From NCBI GenBank assembly GCA_017501345.1, contig JAFVXC010000023.1:1-64000 (forward strand): a stretch of 64,000 bases of DNA, given 5' to 3'. Below the pieces are notes generated by a model. It had not been told where the DNA came from. It worked only from the letters and a program-made list of their open reading frames with translations, and did no database searches. Positions 27,725 to 35,756 of this stretch are shown in pieces. Position numbers and translations under genes: made by a program. The DNA comes from Clostridia bacterium (GTDB taxonomy: Bacteria; Bacillota_A; Clostridia; Oscillospirales; CAG-272). Position 1 is the first letter of the stretch, and each line of letters starts with the position of its first letter.

Positions 27725-29983
27725 TTATTTTCCGTCAAAGCGAGGCAATACCTCAATCAGCTTTTCATTTTTCGTACGATCCGTCGTAAGTCCGGACAGC
27801 GGAAGTGATATCGTCTTGTGCCCTTCATCTGCTATGACGATAAGTACCACATTCTTTTGACTCATCAGAGACTGTGTGATAGCCGGATAGTAGGTCGGCG
27901 CAACTGCCGTCATATGACGGTTGTAGACCTCATACGTGGAAGGCCAGAGAACGATCGAGGGGGAGCAATACTTATAGAGATCGACCGTTCCGCCGCCGCT
28001 GTGGTGCGCAACCTGCACAGCGTCGCACTTGAGCGCTTCTTTGTAAAGCTCTACCAGTCGGTTTGATCCGACGTCCTGCGTATCTCCCGTAACCATCAGA
28101 GACTGTGCATTGTCGCCCTCGCCCGCCGTAAAGCGCGTGATCAGGCTTGTGCTGTTATACAGAAGCGGCGGGTTGGGGTAAAGCGTTTCGGTCGCCAGCA
28201 TAACCTCGATCTTAAGATTACGGATCTGGAAGGTCTGACCGGTATGCGCTCTATGCAGCGTTGCTTGCGTCTTTGCGGCAACCGTAAGGAGACCGCTCGT
28301 TCCGTAGTGTCCCTTCGGATAGAAGGGATAGATCTGTGTTGTCGCGGGCTCACCGTAAATGATCCGCTCAACCGTCATCTCTCTGTAATACTTGTTGATA
28401 AGACCGTCCCAAGCGTTATGGTGGTCAGCGTGACCGTGAGAAAGAATATACGCCGCGATAACGATCTTTCCGTCCTTACGCTTATTCAGGTGATTCAAAA
28501 GCTTCCAGAGCTCTTCACTTTCAACGCTGCCCTCGTTCGCACCGCCGTCGTGGAAGATGAAGCTGCCGTCCTCGAGCGTAATGATGAATGCATTACCCCA
28601 GTTGCCCTTCGAGCCGTCAAAATCGTGCATCGTAAAGGTCACGTCGGTCACCTTCTCGCCGTAGTTCGGGCTGGTGTCCTCGACGGGAGGCAGCTCGGTT
28701 CTGCTCGCGTGATCGACCGCTACACGGATCGAATTGATGCTTGCAAGATGATACGTATGAATCACGGCCTTGGAGTTATAATAGGTGGCGTAGAGATTTT
28801 CACCGATCTGATGCTCCTGCCACAAATCAAAGCCTGCCTCCTCAAGCTGCGAGCGATATGCTGCGTAGTCCTCCCGACTTGCCCCATCGTAACACGCATA
28901 ATAGCTGTTGTTCAGACCCTCAAGGACACCGGAAAGCCCTCCGTTCTGCGGGAACGGAACATTAACATTCCAGCTATCATAAGAAAAGATCTGCTTTTCG
29001 CCGTCTGCCATCACGAGGTTCTTGAGCCCTCCGTCTACATCAACGAGGAACGCATCGAAGTTCTCGAGGAATGCCTCGATCGCCATCGCAGTGGTGTAGT
29101 CTCCCCACCCCGCAATGACAAGCTTATTACCGACAACGCCGTAGCCGTATTCATTCGGCTTCAGGAATTTTTGGAAGGTCCTGGTCTCGGGACGGTTGGT
29201 GCTGCCGACGAGGATTTCAAGCTTCTCGTCCTCTGCGGGCAGCAGGTCGGTGTCGGTGGGAACCGCTACACCGATCGCCTCACCGAGACCGCTTTGAAGT
29301 CCGATGATGAACTTGGCAATATAGTCAACACCGACATCCGGATTGTAGACGACGGTACCGTCATCCTTCACCTCTGTGCCGCCCTTGGCATCGATGATCT
29401 GGCTGAAAACGACCTTGTACTGACAGGTATTGTCAGCACCAAGAAGGGTCACGCCACCCGTGCTGCCGTAGGTATAGGCAAGATCCTTTGCGATCTCGAA
29501 TTTGCCCTCCGAGCCGCCCGAAACGTAGTTATTGACGAAGTAGCTCACCGCGTCGTCGATCATCATCACGTTCGTTGCGTTAATGACGATCTTGTTGTCA
29601 ACCTTCTTTACGACGTAGCCGCTCTGACCGTTGAGGTCGGCAAGCACGTCCTCGGACTGTGTACGGTTGGTCGAGCCGATCAGGATCTCGGTCTTCGTTG
29701 CGTCCTCGAGCTCTGCGTCGGTCTTCACGGTCGCGTCAGCGCCCGTGTACTGCTTGATTGCATCAACGAGGACCTGAACTGCCGCTGCCGTGTCGCTGTC
29801 TGCCGACGCAGAGGACACGATCACCGCATTCGATACCGTGACCGTCTCGGTATTCGTTTCTTGCTGACCGCCCGTGGTGGTCTCGTCGCCGCCGCTTGAC
29901 GAATCGCAAGCCGCGAAGACCGCTAAGGCGAGCAAGAGGCAAAGCAGTATACCGATCAAACGGATTCCGGTTGTTTTATTCAT
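27725..29983 (-). CDS. MBL-fold lipoprotein, array copy 5
   Basis: 752 residues; signal peptide MNKTTGIRLIGILLC with lipobox FAAC. Two modules carry EILIGSTNR and EILVGSTNR. A pre-MBL module leads to an MBL domain with FHDGG, SHGHADH and TGD. The last motif reads HHSGGG, so the Gly that follows the HH pair in the other copies is Ser here; the metal-binding His residues are kept. The N-terminal module resembles copies 1-3, the MBL part copies 2 and 4. It is the first copy of the array in transcription order and has its own promoter. Predicted surface metallohydrolase of unknown substrate. Confidence 0.85.
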   Translation of the reverse strand: MNKTTGIRLIGILLCLLLALAVFAACDSSSGGDETTTGGQQETNTETVTVSNAVIVSSASADSDTAAAVQVLVDAIKQYTGADATVKTDAELEDATKTEILIGSTNRTQSEDVLADLNGQSGYVVKKVDNKIVINATNVMMIDDAVSYFVNNYVSGGSEGKFEIAKDLAYTYGSTGGVTLLGADNTCQYKVVFSQIIDAKGGTEVKDDGTVVYNPDVGVDYIAKFIIGLQSGLGEAIGVAVPTDTDLLPAEDEKLEILVGSTNRPETRTFQKFLKPNEYGYGVVGNKLVIAGWGDYTTAMAIEAFLENFDAFLVDVDGGLKNLVMADGEKQIFSYDSWNVNVPFPQNGGLSGVLEGLNNSYYACYDGASREDYAAYRSQLEEAGFDLWQEHQIGENLYATYYNSKAVIHTYHLASINSIRVAVDHASRTELPPVEDTSPNYGEKVTDVTFTMHDFDGSKGNWGNAFIITLEDGSFIFHDGGANEGSVESEELWKLLNHLNKRKDGKIVIAAYILSHGHADHHNAWDGLINKYYREMTVERIIYGEPATTQIYPFYPKGHYGTSGLLTVAAKTQATLHRAHTGQTFQIRNLKIEVMLATETLYPNPPLLYNSTSLITRFTAGEGDNAQSLMVTGDTQDVGSNRLVELYKEALKCDAVQVAHHSGGGTVDLYKYCSPSIVLWPSTYEVYNRHMTAVAPTYYPAITQSLMSQKNVVLIVIADEGHKTISLPLSGLTTDRTKNEKLIEVLPRFDGK

Positions 29984-30075
29984 ATAATAATGCTCCTTTC
30001 CTGATACACGATCCTGCTTTGAGGAATCGCGGCAAGGAGCATATCGTTTGACTCCTCGCCGATTCTGTTAGTTTA

Positions 30076-30104
30076 ATTTTAACATATGAAATCAAGATTG
30101 TCAA
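30076..30104 (-). promoter_or_regulatory. Promoter of array copy 5
   Basis: Minus-strand TTGACA (30104-30099), a 17-bp spacer and TAAAAT (30081-30076). The leader of about 90 nt is unrelated to those of the other copies and contains two near-copies of GGAGCAT. Confidence 0.75.
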
Positions 30105-30154
30105 GGACATTCTACGAATCGTTTACATGGGAGCTCAGATGCGGGTCCCGTAAA

Positions 30155-30718
30155 TCACTCTCCCCGAAGGATCGAGCAAACGCCGACCGTACGAAGCGTC
30201 CCCTTGATGCGCATTCCGTTTCTGTGATAGCCCTCAAGACGCATCCCGAGCTTCTCCATCACCCGAAGCGAGCGCTCGTTCCCCTCGATGAATTTTGCCT
30301 CGATGCGTTCAAGCCCGAGCGTATCAAAGCCGAAGGCGAGAAGTGCACGAAGCGCTTCGGGTGCGTATCCCCTGCCCCATACGGCAGGATTCAGCACGTA
30401 TCCGATCTCACCGCAGTCGTCTTCAAAGCGGAAGCGCGTAAAGCCACAGGTACCGATCATCCGTCCGCTTGCGCGCTCGACCACTGCCCAATCGAAAAAG
30501 TCGCCGACGGCACACCGCGATTCGAGGTATTCGAGATACTCCCGCGTGTACGAGAGTGATGTATGCGGCTCCCACGTGAGATACCGTGTCACCTCAGGAT
30601 TCCTTGCGTAGTCGTACATATCCTGTGCATCCACTGCAGATATGCGCCGCAGGATCAGCCGCTCGGTCTCTATCGTCGGCTGGCTTTTGAAAATTCTCGA
30701 TACTGTTTCGCGTCTCAA
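30155..30718 (-). CDS. GNAT-family N-acetyltransferase (RimJ/RimL-like)
   Basis: 187 residues, a standard GNAT_3 domain: TERLILRRIS at the N-terminus, RMIGTCGFTRF, EIGYVLNPAVWGRGYAPEALRALLAFGF (the acetyl-CoA-binding region) and RIEAKFIEGNERSLRVMEKLGMRLEGY. Relatives acetylate ribosomal-protein N-termini or small amines. The start is TTG 30718, 8 nt after GGAGGAG. It is a single gene with its own promoter, divergent from the small protein-murE pair. The particular substrate is not predictable. Confidence 0.88.
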   Translation of the reverse strand: MRRETVSRIFKSQPTIETERLILRRISAVDAQDMYDYARNPEVTRYLTWEPHTSLSYTREYLEYLESRCAVGDFFDWAVVERASGRMIGTCGFTRFRFEDDCGEIGYVLNPAVWGRGYAPEALRALLAFGFDTLGLERIEAKFIEGNERSLRVMEKLGMRLEGYHRNGMRIKGTLRTVGVCSILRGE

Positions 30719-30755
30719 TGTCAGATCTCCTCCGTATCGGTTTCGTTACGATATA

Positions 30756-30784
30756 AGTATAATCGATTTCCCTCCCATTTGCAA
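30756..30784 (-). promoter_or_regulatory. Promoter of the GNAT gene
   Basis: Minus-strand TTGCAA (30784-30779), a 17-bp spacer and TATACT (30761-30756). Confidence 0.75.
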
Positions 30785-30874
30785 GGTAAAAAGCGAAAAT
30801 TTTCAAAAAAAGCCTTTCCTTTTGTTCAGCTTTATGTTATACTAAAGGTATCGATGAGAAAAGGAGGAATGGGT

Positions 30875-31330
30875 ATGCATCACGAAACGGAAAGCCGCGC
30901 CGACGTGCGGCACACGATCACGGATTCCTGCATTCCCCTGCTATGCGGAAGCCCCGGATCGGTACGCAGAACGGCGCGCCTTCTTTATCGCTCGTATGGC
31001 CTCACCTCCTACGTGCTTCTCACGGGTGGACGGCACCTTTGCACCCTCCTGCCCCTTTACACGAGACGCATCCCCGCACCGGCTGTCTCCGCACAGCTTC
31101 TCGCGAGGATCGCGATCCGCTTTTTTGAGAGCCTCGATCAGGCCGCACTGCCCGTTCTGATCGACTGCACCGAGGATCGGATCCTTCTCGACGATCCCTC
31201 CCTTCGCGCGGCACTCGAAAGCCGATGCTTTCTGTCGGATCCCGACGGTCACACGGATATCCCGCCGTTTTGCTATCTCTCACCCGATACAGGCGAGTCA
31301 TACGCCGAAAGGAGCGATCAAGCTTGTTAA
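30875..31330 (+). CDS. Small protein coupled to murE; possible orphan pre-ATP-grasp-like domain
   Basis: 151 residues from ATG 30875, 7 nt after AGGAGG; the frame extends upstream to 30563 across the GNAT gene's promoter and coding region, which is not plausible. The first half has a Rossmann-like start (IPLLCGSPGSVRRTARLLYRSYGL) and the second half a strand ALPVLIDCTEDRILLDD. These resemble the N-terminal domain of carbamoyl-phosphate-synthase-type ATP-grasp ligases, but the catalytic domains are missing. This likeness is my inference. The stop overlaps the murE start by 7 nt, so the two are translationally coupled. A possible -10 (TATACT, 30838-30843) lies upstream. Function unknown. Confidence 0.6.
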   Translation: MHHETESRADVRHTITDSCIPLLCGSPGSVRRTARLLYRSYGLTSYVLLTGGRHLCTLLPLYTRRIPAPAVSAQLLARIAIRFFESLDQAALPVLIDCTEDRILLDDPSLRAALESRCFLSDPDGHTDIPPFCYLSPDTGESYAERSDQAC

Positions 31331-32871
31331 CACGTCACACTCGTCTATTGTCCGATCTGCTCGCAGATGCCCCGCCGCAGGCGACCGTCGGTACACCGCA
31401 AGGGTACGAGGTCACCGTGCACGCGATATATTCTGACTCTCGGGAAGCGAAAAAGTACGGAAATCACGGCATTTTCGTTGCAGTCGTCGGTGCAACCTTC
31501 GACGGCCACAGCTTTCTGCAGTCCGCATACGATGCGGGCTGTCGCATCTTTGCGGTATCGCGCACCGTTCATCTCCCCGAGGACGCGCTGTGCCTCATCT
31601 ATCCCGACACACGCATCGCGCTCGCCCTTCTCTCGGCATCCTTTTACGGCCATCCGTCGAGAGAGCTGACCGTCGTCGGCGTGACCGGAACGAAGGGCAA
31701 GACCACGACCTGCCTTCTTGCCGAATCGATCCTGCTCCGCGCGGGAATCCCGACGGGATACGTCGGAACAAGCGGGATCCGCTATGCGGGCGTATCGTAC
31801 GAAAGCCCGAACACGACACCCGAAAGTCTCGTCCTTCAGCGCACGATGCGCGAGATGCTCGATGCGGGCGTTCGCGTCCTCGTGATGGAGGTCTCGTCGC
31901 AGGCATTGATGCAGCACCGCGTGTATGGAATGAATTTTGACGTCACGGTCTTTACGAATCTCTCCTCCGACCATATCGGACCGCGCGAGCATCCGAGCTT
32001 CTCGCATTACAAAGAGACCAAGCGCTCGCTCTTTACGGACTATCCCGCGAGAACGATCATTCTGAACGCGGATGATCCCCATTCGTCCGAGATGCTACCA
32101 AAAAGCGGTGCGTCAGGGGTCAAGTCCTTCTCGGTGTCGCAGAGAGGCTGTACGGACGGGGCGCTTCCTTCCCCTGCACTCTCGGCAACAGATATTGTAC
32201 CCGCATCCCTGTCGGACGGCAGGCTCGGGGTAGCCTTCGCGCTCCACAGCGCGTCAAAGAATGAGCCGATCCCCGCGTTCCTTCCTCTCCCCGGTGCCTG
32301 CAACGTACAGAATGCACTCGCGGCGCTCCTGATCTGTGAGGCGCTCGGCGTGCCGCTTCGGAATGCCACCGAATATCTCTCCGAGATCTCGGTCGCGGGA
32401 CGGTGCGAGACGGTACGAGCCGACAACGGCATCCGCGTCCTCATTGACTACGCGCACAACGAGGCAAGCCTCCGCGAGATCCTGACGGCACTGCGTGCAT
32501 TCGACCCGAAGCGTCTGATCGTTCTCTTCGGCTCAGTCGGAGGACGGACAAGGGAGCGACGCGCCCCGATGGGGAAAGTCGCCTCCTCCCTTGCCGATTT
32601 CTGCATTCTGACGTCGGACAACCCCGACTGCGAGCCGCCCGAGGATATTCTCACAGATATCGAGCGCGGATTCGTCCGTGACTGCCCACACGTCAAGATC
32701 CCCGACCGTGGGGAGGCGATCCGATACGGACTCTCGATCGCAGAGGCGGGGGATATTCTCCTCCTCGCGGGCAAGGGACACGAGACCTATCAGCTCGTTG
32801 ACGGAAAAAAGCAGCCCTTCTGTGAAAGAGCGATCGTAGAAGAGTGGCTTTTGCGGATCCAAAGCGTATAA
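31324..32871 (+). CDS. murE: MurE-type UDP-MurNAc-tripeptide ligase
   Basis: 515 residues from TTG 31324, with GGAG 9 nt upstream; the longer frame from 31225 would run far into the preceding gene. Mur ligase domains are in order: an N-terminal UDP-MurNAc domain, a central ATPase domain with GVTGTKGKTTT and the EVSSQAL and FTNLSSDHIG motifs, and a C-terminal domain starting near IRVLIDYAHNEASLRE. MurE adds the third amino acid to UDP-MurNAc-L-Ala-D-Glu. The specificity motif reads DNPD (TSDNPDCEPP) instead of the DNPR that binds meso-diaminopimelate, so the amino acid may differ or this may be a MurE paralogue. No other mur gene lies nearby. Confidence 0.85.
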   Translation: MLTRHTRLLSDLLADAPPQATVGTPQGYEVTVHAIYSDSREAKKYGNHGIFVAVVGATFDGHSFLQSAYDAGCRIFAVSRTVHLPEDALCLIYPDTRIALALLSASFYGHPSRELTVVGVTGTKGKTTTCLLAESILLRAGIPTGYVGTSGIRYAGVSYESPNTTPESLVLQRTMREMLDAGVRVLVMEVSSQALMQHRVYGMNFDVTVFTNLSSDHIGPREHPSFSHYKETKRSLFTDYPARTIILNADDPHSSEMLPKSGASGVKSFSVSQRGCTDGALPSPALSATDIVPASLSDGRLGVAFALHSASKNEPIPAFLPLPGACNVQNALAALLICEALGVPLRNATEYLSEISVAGRCETVRADNGIRVLIDYAHNEASLREILTALRAFDPKRLIVLFGSVGGRTRERRAPMGKVASSLADFCILTSDNPDCEPPEDILTDIERGFVRDCPHVKIPDRGEAIRYGLSIAEAGDILLLAGKGHETYQLVDGKKQPFCERAIVEEWLLRIQSV

Positions 32872-32887
32872 AATTTCCGTTCCGCCC

Positions 32888-32916
32888 TTGACAATCCCGC
32901 TCTGTCGTTGTATAAT
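32888..32916 (+). promoter_or_regulatory. Promoter of the glycerol-1-phosphate dehydrogenase gene
   Basis: Perfect consensus: TTGACA (32888-32893), a 17-bp spacer and TATAAT (32911-32916), immediately after the murE stop. Confidence 0.9.
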
Positions 32917-32960
32917 AAAGGTTGATAAAATTTAATTCTCCGAAAGGAATTTCTAAAGAG

Positions 32961-34241
32961 ATGGATCTTACCAAAATTCTCAAAAATCTTGAAAACTGCC
33001 CCTGCGGCAAAAAGCACACCTTTGCGACCGAGGTCGTTGAGATCGGTCACGGCGTTACCGAGCGCACGGGCGAAATCCTCGACAAGGCAAACTTCCCGAA
33101 GAACGTCCTCCTCGTTGCGGACAACACGACGCTCGCCGTTTCCGCAGGCATTCTTGAATCTCTCGACGGTGCAGGCTTCCACGTCAAGAAGCTGATCTAC
33201 GAGAATATGAAGTACGCTCGTATCGAGCAGGTCAGAGAGATCGAGGCTCTCCTCCTCGACGTTGACGGCCTCATTTCGGTCGGCACCGGCTCCCTGAACG
33301 ATATCTGCCGCGTTGCTTCCTTCAGAAGCGGAAAGAAGTTCTGCATCTTCGCAACCGCTCCCTCGATGGACGGCTTCGCTTCGGACACCGCTCCGATCCT
33401 TGAAAACAACTTCAAGGCCTCCTTCCAGGCAGAGCAGCCGAACGTCATCCTCGCGGACACCCGCATCCTTGCAGAATCCCCCACAGAGCTGAAGTCCTCG
33501 GGCTTTGGCGATATGGTAGCAAAGTACATCGGTATCGTCGACTGGAAGATCTCGAACATTCTGACCGGCGAATACTACTGTGACGCAGTTGCAAAGATCA
33601 CCCTTGACGCGACCGACAAGTGCTTCGCACTTGCCGATCAGATCACCGCAAACAGCGAAGAGGCTGCAGGCGCAGTGATGGAAGCGCTCGTTCTCTCGGG
33701 TCTCGCAATGAAGCTCGCAGGCTGCTCCCGTCCCGCATCGGGCGCCGAGCACGTCGTTTCTCATTACCTTGAGTGCTACAAGGTCGTTCGCGGCATCTGG
33801 CCCGAATACCACGGCAAGAAGGTCGGTGTTGCAACCGTCCTCATCAATAAGGCATACCGTAAGATCGCCGATACCGTCACCGAGGTCAATCCCGTGAAGG
33901 ATCCCTTCGATCTTAACGAGATCCTCTCCCACTACGATCCTCAGCTCCACGGCGACGTCACGAAGCTGAACACCCCGACCATCACCGAAAAGGTCGATCC
34001 CGCCGTTCTGAAGGAAAAGTGGCAGGAGATCCGCGAGATCATCTGGAAGTATCTCCCCGAGGACGACGTCCTGATGGCAAAGATGAAGGCGGCAGGTGCG
34101 GCTACCACGATCGAAGAGGTCCACGTATCCGAGGAGCTTCTCACCGAGGCGCTCCGCTACCACGCATATATGCGTTACCGTGTCCTTCTTACGAGACTGA
34201 TGCCGATGCTCGGCCTTGACCTCCTCGACTTTATCAAGTAA
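32961..34241 (+). CDS. egsA: sn-glycerol-1-phosphate dehydrogenase (EgsA/AraM family)
   Basis: 426 residues from ATG 32961; the alternative TTG at 32922 sits at the transcription start. It is an iron-containing-alcohol-dehydrogenase-like fold of the AraM/EgsA group: a VGTGSLNDICR nucleotide loop, the FATAPSMDGFASD block, and metal ligands in GFGDMVAK (Asp), SGAEHVVSH (His) and HGKKVGVAT (His). It reduces dihydroxyacetone phosphate to sn-glycerol-1-phosphate with NAD(P)H. In Bacillus the product feeds heptaprenylglyceryl phosphate. The C-terminal part is longer than in the shortest homologues. It has its own strong promoter and a downstream terminator, so it is a single-gene unit. Confidence 0.9.
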   Translation: MDLTKILKNLENCPCGKKHTFATEVVEIGHGVTERTGEILDKANFPKNVLLVADNTTLAVSAGILESLDGAGFHVKKLIYENMKYARIEQVREIEALLLDVDGLISVGTGSLNDICRVASFRSGKKFCIFATAPSMDGFASDTAPILENNFKASFQAEQPNVILADTRILAESPTELKSSGFGDMVAKYIGIVDWKISNILTGEYYCDAVAKITLDATDKCFALADQITANSEEAAGAVMEALVLSGLAMKLAGCSRPASGAEHVVSHYLECYKVVRGIWPEYHGKKVGVATVLINKAYRKIADTVTEVNPVKDPFDLNEILSHYDPQLHGDVTKLNTPTITEKVDPAVLKEKWQEIREIIWKYLPEDDVLMAKMKAAGAATTIEEVHVSEELLTEALRYHAYMRYRVLLTRLMPMLGLDLLDFIK

Positions 34242-34248
34242 TTTTTAC

Positions 34249-34292
34249 GCCCACCGGAACGACGGAAAAACGCTTTCGGTGGGCGATTTTTC
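34249..34292 (+). terminator. Terminator of egsA
   Basis: CGCCCACCG (34249-34257) pairs with CGGTGGGCG (34278-34286), followed by ATTTTTC. Confidence 0.85.
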
Positions 34293-34333
34293 AAACGTTT
34301 GTGTCGCCGCTCGGCGGCGGAATGGAGTCCCCA

Positions 34334-34618
34334 ATGGCAAAAAAAGAAAAGATCGGCTATAAGCCGATCGACAACGCCTATACGAAAGACATCGACGCGT
34401 GGTTCATCATCGTTATGATCGTTTTTCTGTTTCCCATAGGCATCTACCTGATGTGGACGCGCACCTCGTGGGCAAAATGGCTTAAAATCACGGTGACCAC
34501 CGTCATCGCGGCACTTTTCCTCGTCAAGCTCGTCACGACGTCGGTACAGTCGGCGGCAAATGCCAACGCGGGCAGTGAAACGACCTCTGCGGTCGTCGAA
34601 TCGGTCGAAGACACATAG
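34334..34618 (+). CDS. Small membrane protein with two transmembrane helices
   Basis: 94 residues from ATG 34334, with GGAG 6 nt upstream. The basic N-terminus (MAKKEKIGYKPIDN) is followed by a hydrophobic helix (about 24-42, WFIIVMIVFLFPIGIYLMW), a short WAKW loop, a second helix (about 51-70), and a polar Ser/Thr/Ala/Glu-rich tail. I do not recognise a named family. The layout suits a small inner-membrane protein, possibly one that modulates a larger complex. It lies after the egsA terminator with no clear promoter of its own. Confidence 0.6.
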   Translation: MAKKEKIGYKPIDNAYTKDIDAWFIIVMIVFLFPIGIYLMWTRTSWAKWLKITVTTVIAALFLVKLVTTSVQSAANANAGSETTSAVVESVEDT

Positions 34619-34682
34619 GCGACTTGCCTATATGCCCGCGACCGAATGAGAGCCGAAATATGTGACCACTTCCCCAAAGCGG

Positions 34683-35504
34683 TCACGCAGTCATTTCGTC
34701 GGAAGACCTCGACTGCGTGGCCCTTTTTTTGTTCAGAACGTAACCGGGCAGATACGGCATCGCGTGTATAAAAAGATAAAGGAAATACACAAGGATGACC
34801 GAAAACCAATCGGGAGTTGCCGCGCCGATCGGTGCAAAGAAGAAGGATTCAAGCTTAAAGAACATATAGTCCGAATCCACCTTTGAAAAGTTGATCGCGT
34901 TTGCAACGACCGATACCGCGAGCGCGGGGATCGCGGGGATCAAAAGCTGACCTGCCCGCGTAACGCGCTTGTAGGAATGGTAGCCCGATCGCAGCATCAC
35001 GAGCGCGCAGAAAACGATCGCACCGTGGTAAAAGAAGGTGTGAAAGCCCGCAAAGGAAATACAGGAGTAGTTCGACAGAACGTTCGCGGGATAGAGAAAA
35101 TTGATCGCACCGCCGAGCAGTCCGAGCGAGCAAACGTATCCGCAGCCCATATAGCGCACCCATCCCCTTCCGAAGATCGCGAAGGGCATCGCATACAGAA
35201 AAATACTGCACGGATAAAGCGGCAGGACACCCGTAAGCTCAAGGCTGACCGTGTTTCCCGCATAGGTCTCCCAAAAGATCTTCGCAAGCTCCAGAACGAC
35301 CGTCGCGCCCCAGATCAAGGCAAAAACAGTGCGGATCGTTTTCTCGCTCCGCCTCGAAAGCAGAAGCCCGAGGAAGATCACGGCAGCAAGCACGACCGTC
35401 GCGAAAACGACGTGGAGCCACGTAAACAGAGTGCCCGGAAGCTCAGAGGCGGGCGGAAGGAAATCCTTGTGCGTAAAGAAATTGCGAAACAGAAGCTGCA
35501 GCAT
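34683..35504 (-). CDS. YwaF-family integral membrane protein (TIGR02206-like)
   Basis: 273 residues from ATG 35504 (GGGAGG upstream); an earlier in-frame start at 35576 lacks a ribosome site. Seven hydrophobic segments can be seen, including WLHVVFATVVLAAVIFLGLLL and FFYHGAIVFCALVML; FFYHGA with nearby polar residues is typical of the YwaF/TMEM164-like family. The family function is not established. It stands alone, convergent with the small two-helix protein and divergent from the aminotransferase. Confidence 0.75.
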   Translation of the reverse strand: MLQLLFRNFFTHKDFLPPASELPGTLFTWLHVVFATVVLAAVIFLGLLLSRRSEKTIRTVFALIWGATVVLELAKIFWETYAGNTVSLELTGVLPLYPCSIFLYAMPFAIFGRGWVRYMGCGYVCSLGLLGGAINFLYPANVLSNYSCISFAGFHTFFYHGAIVFCALVMLRSGYHSYKRVTRAGQLLIPAIPALAVSVVANAINFSKVDSDYMFFKLESFFFAPIGAATPDWFSVILVYFLYLFIHAMPYLPGYVLNKKRATQSRSSDEMTA

Positions 35505-35640
35505 TTTAGCCTCCCACAGTAATATATTAAAGCCATTATACATCAGATCGCGGATAATTACAAGACGTCGCCGCAATTTTTCGGCTTTACCGAAAAATCA
35601 GGATCCGCACCCGAAAATTTTCAAAGGCTCGGTTTTCCCC

Positions 35641-35669
35641 TTGACACCGCAGGATTTTCGGCGTATAAT
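35641..35669 (+). promoter_or_regulatory. Promoter of the D-amino acid aminotransferase gene
   Basis: TTGACA (35641-35646), a 17-bp spacer and TATAAT (35664-35669), with a leader of about 80 nt. Confidence 0.85.
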
Positions 35670-35756
35670 GAAATACAGAAGCATAAGACCAAGCGGATGC
35701 CTGAAGGTAGTCGCTCGCAGTCCCCTTTCACTTATTCTATCAAGTAAGGAGTACGT

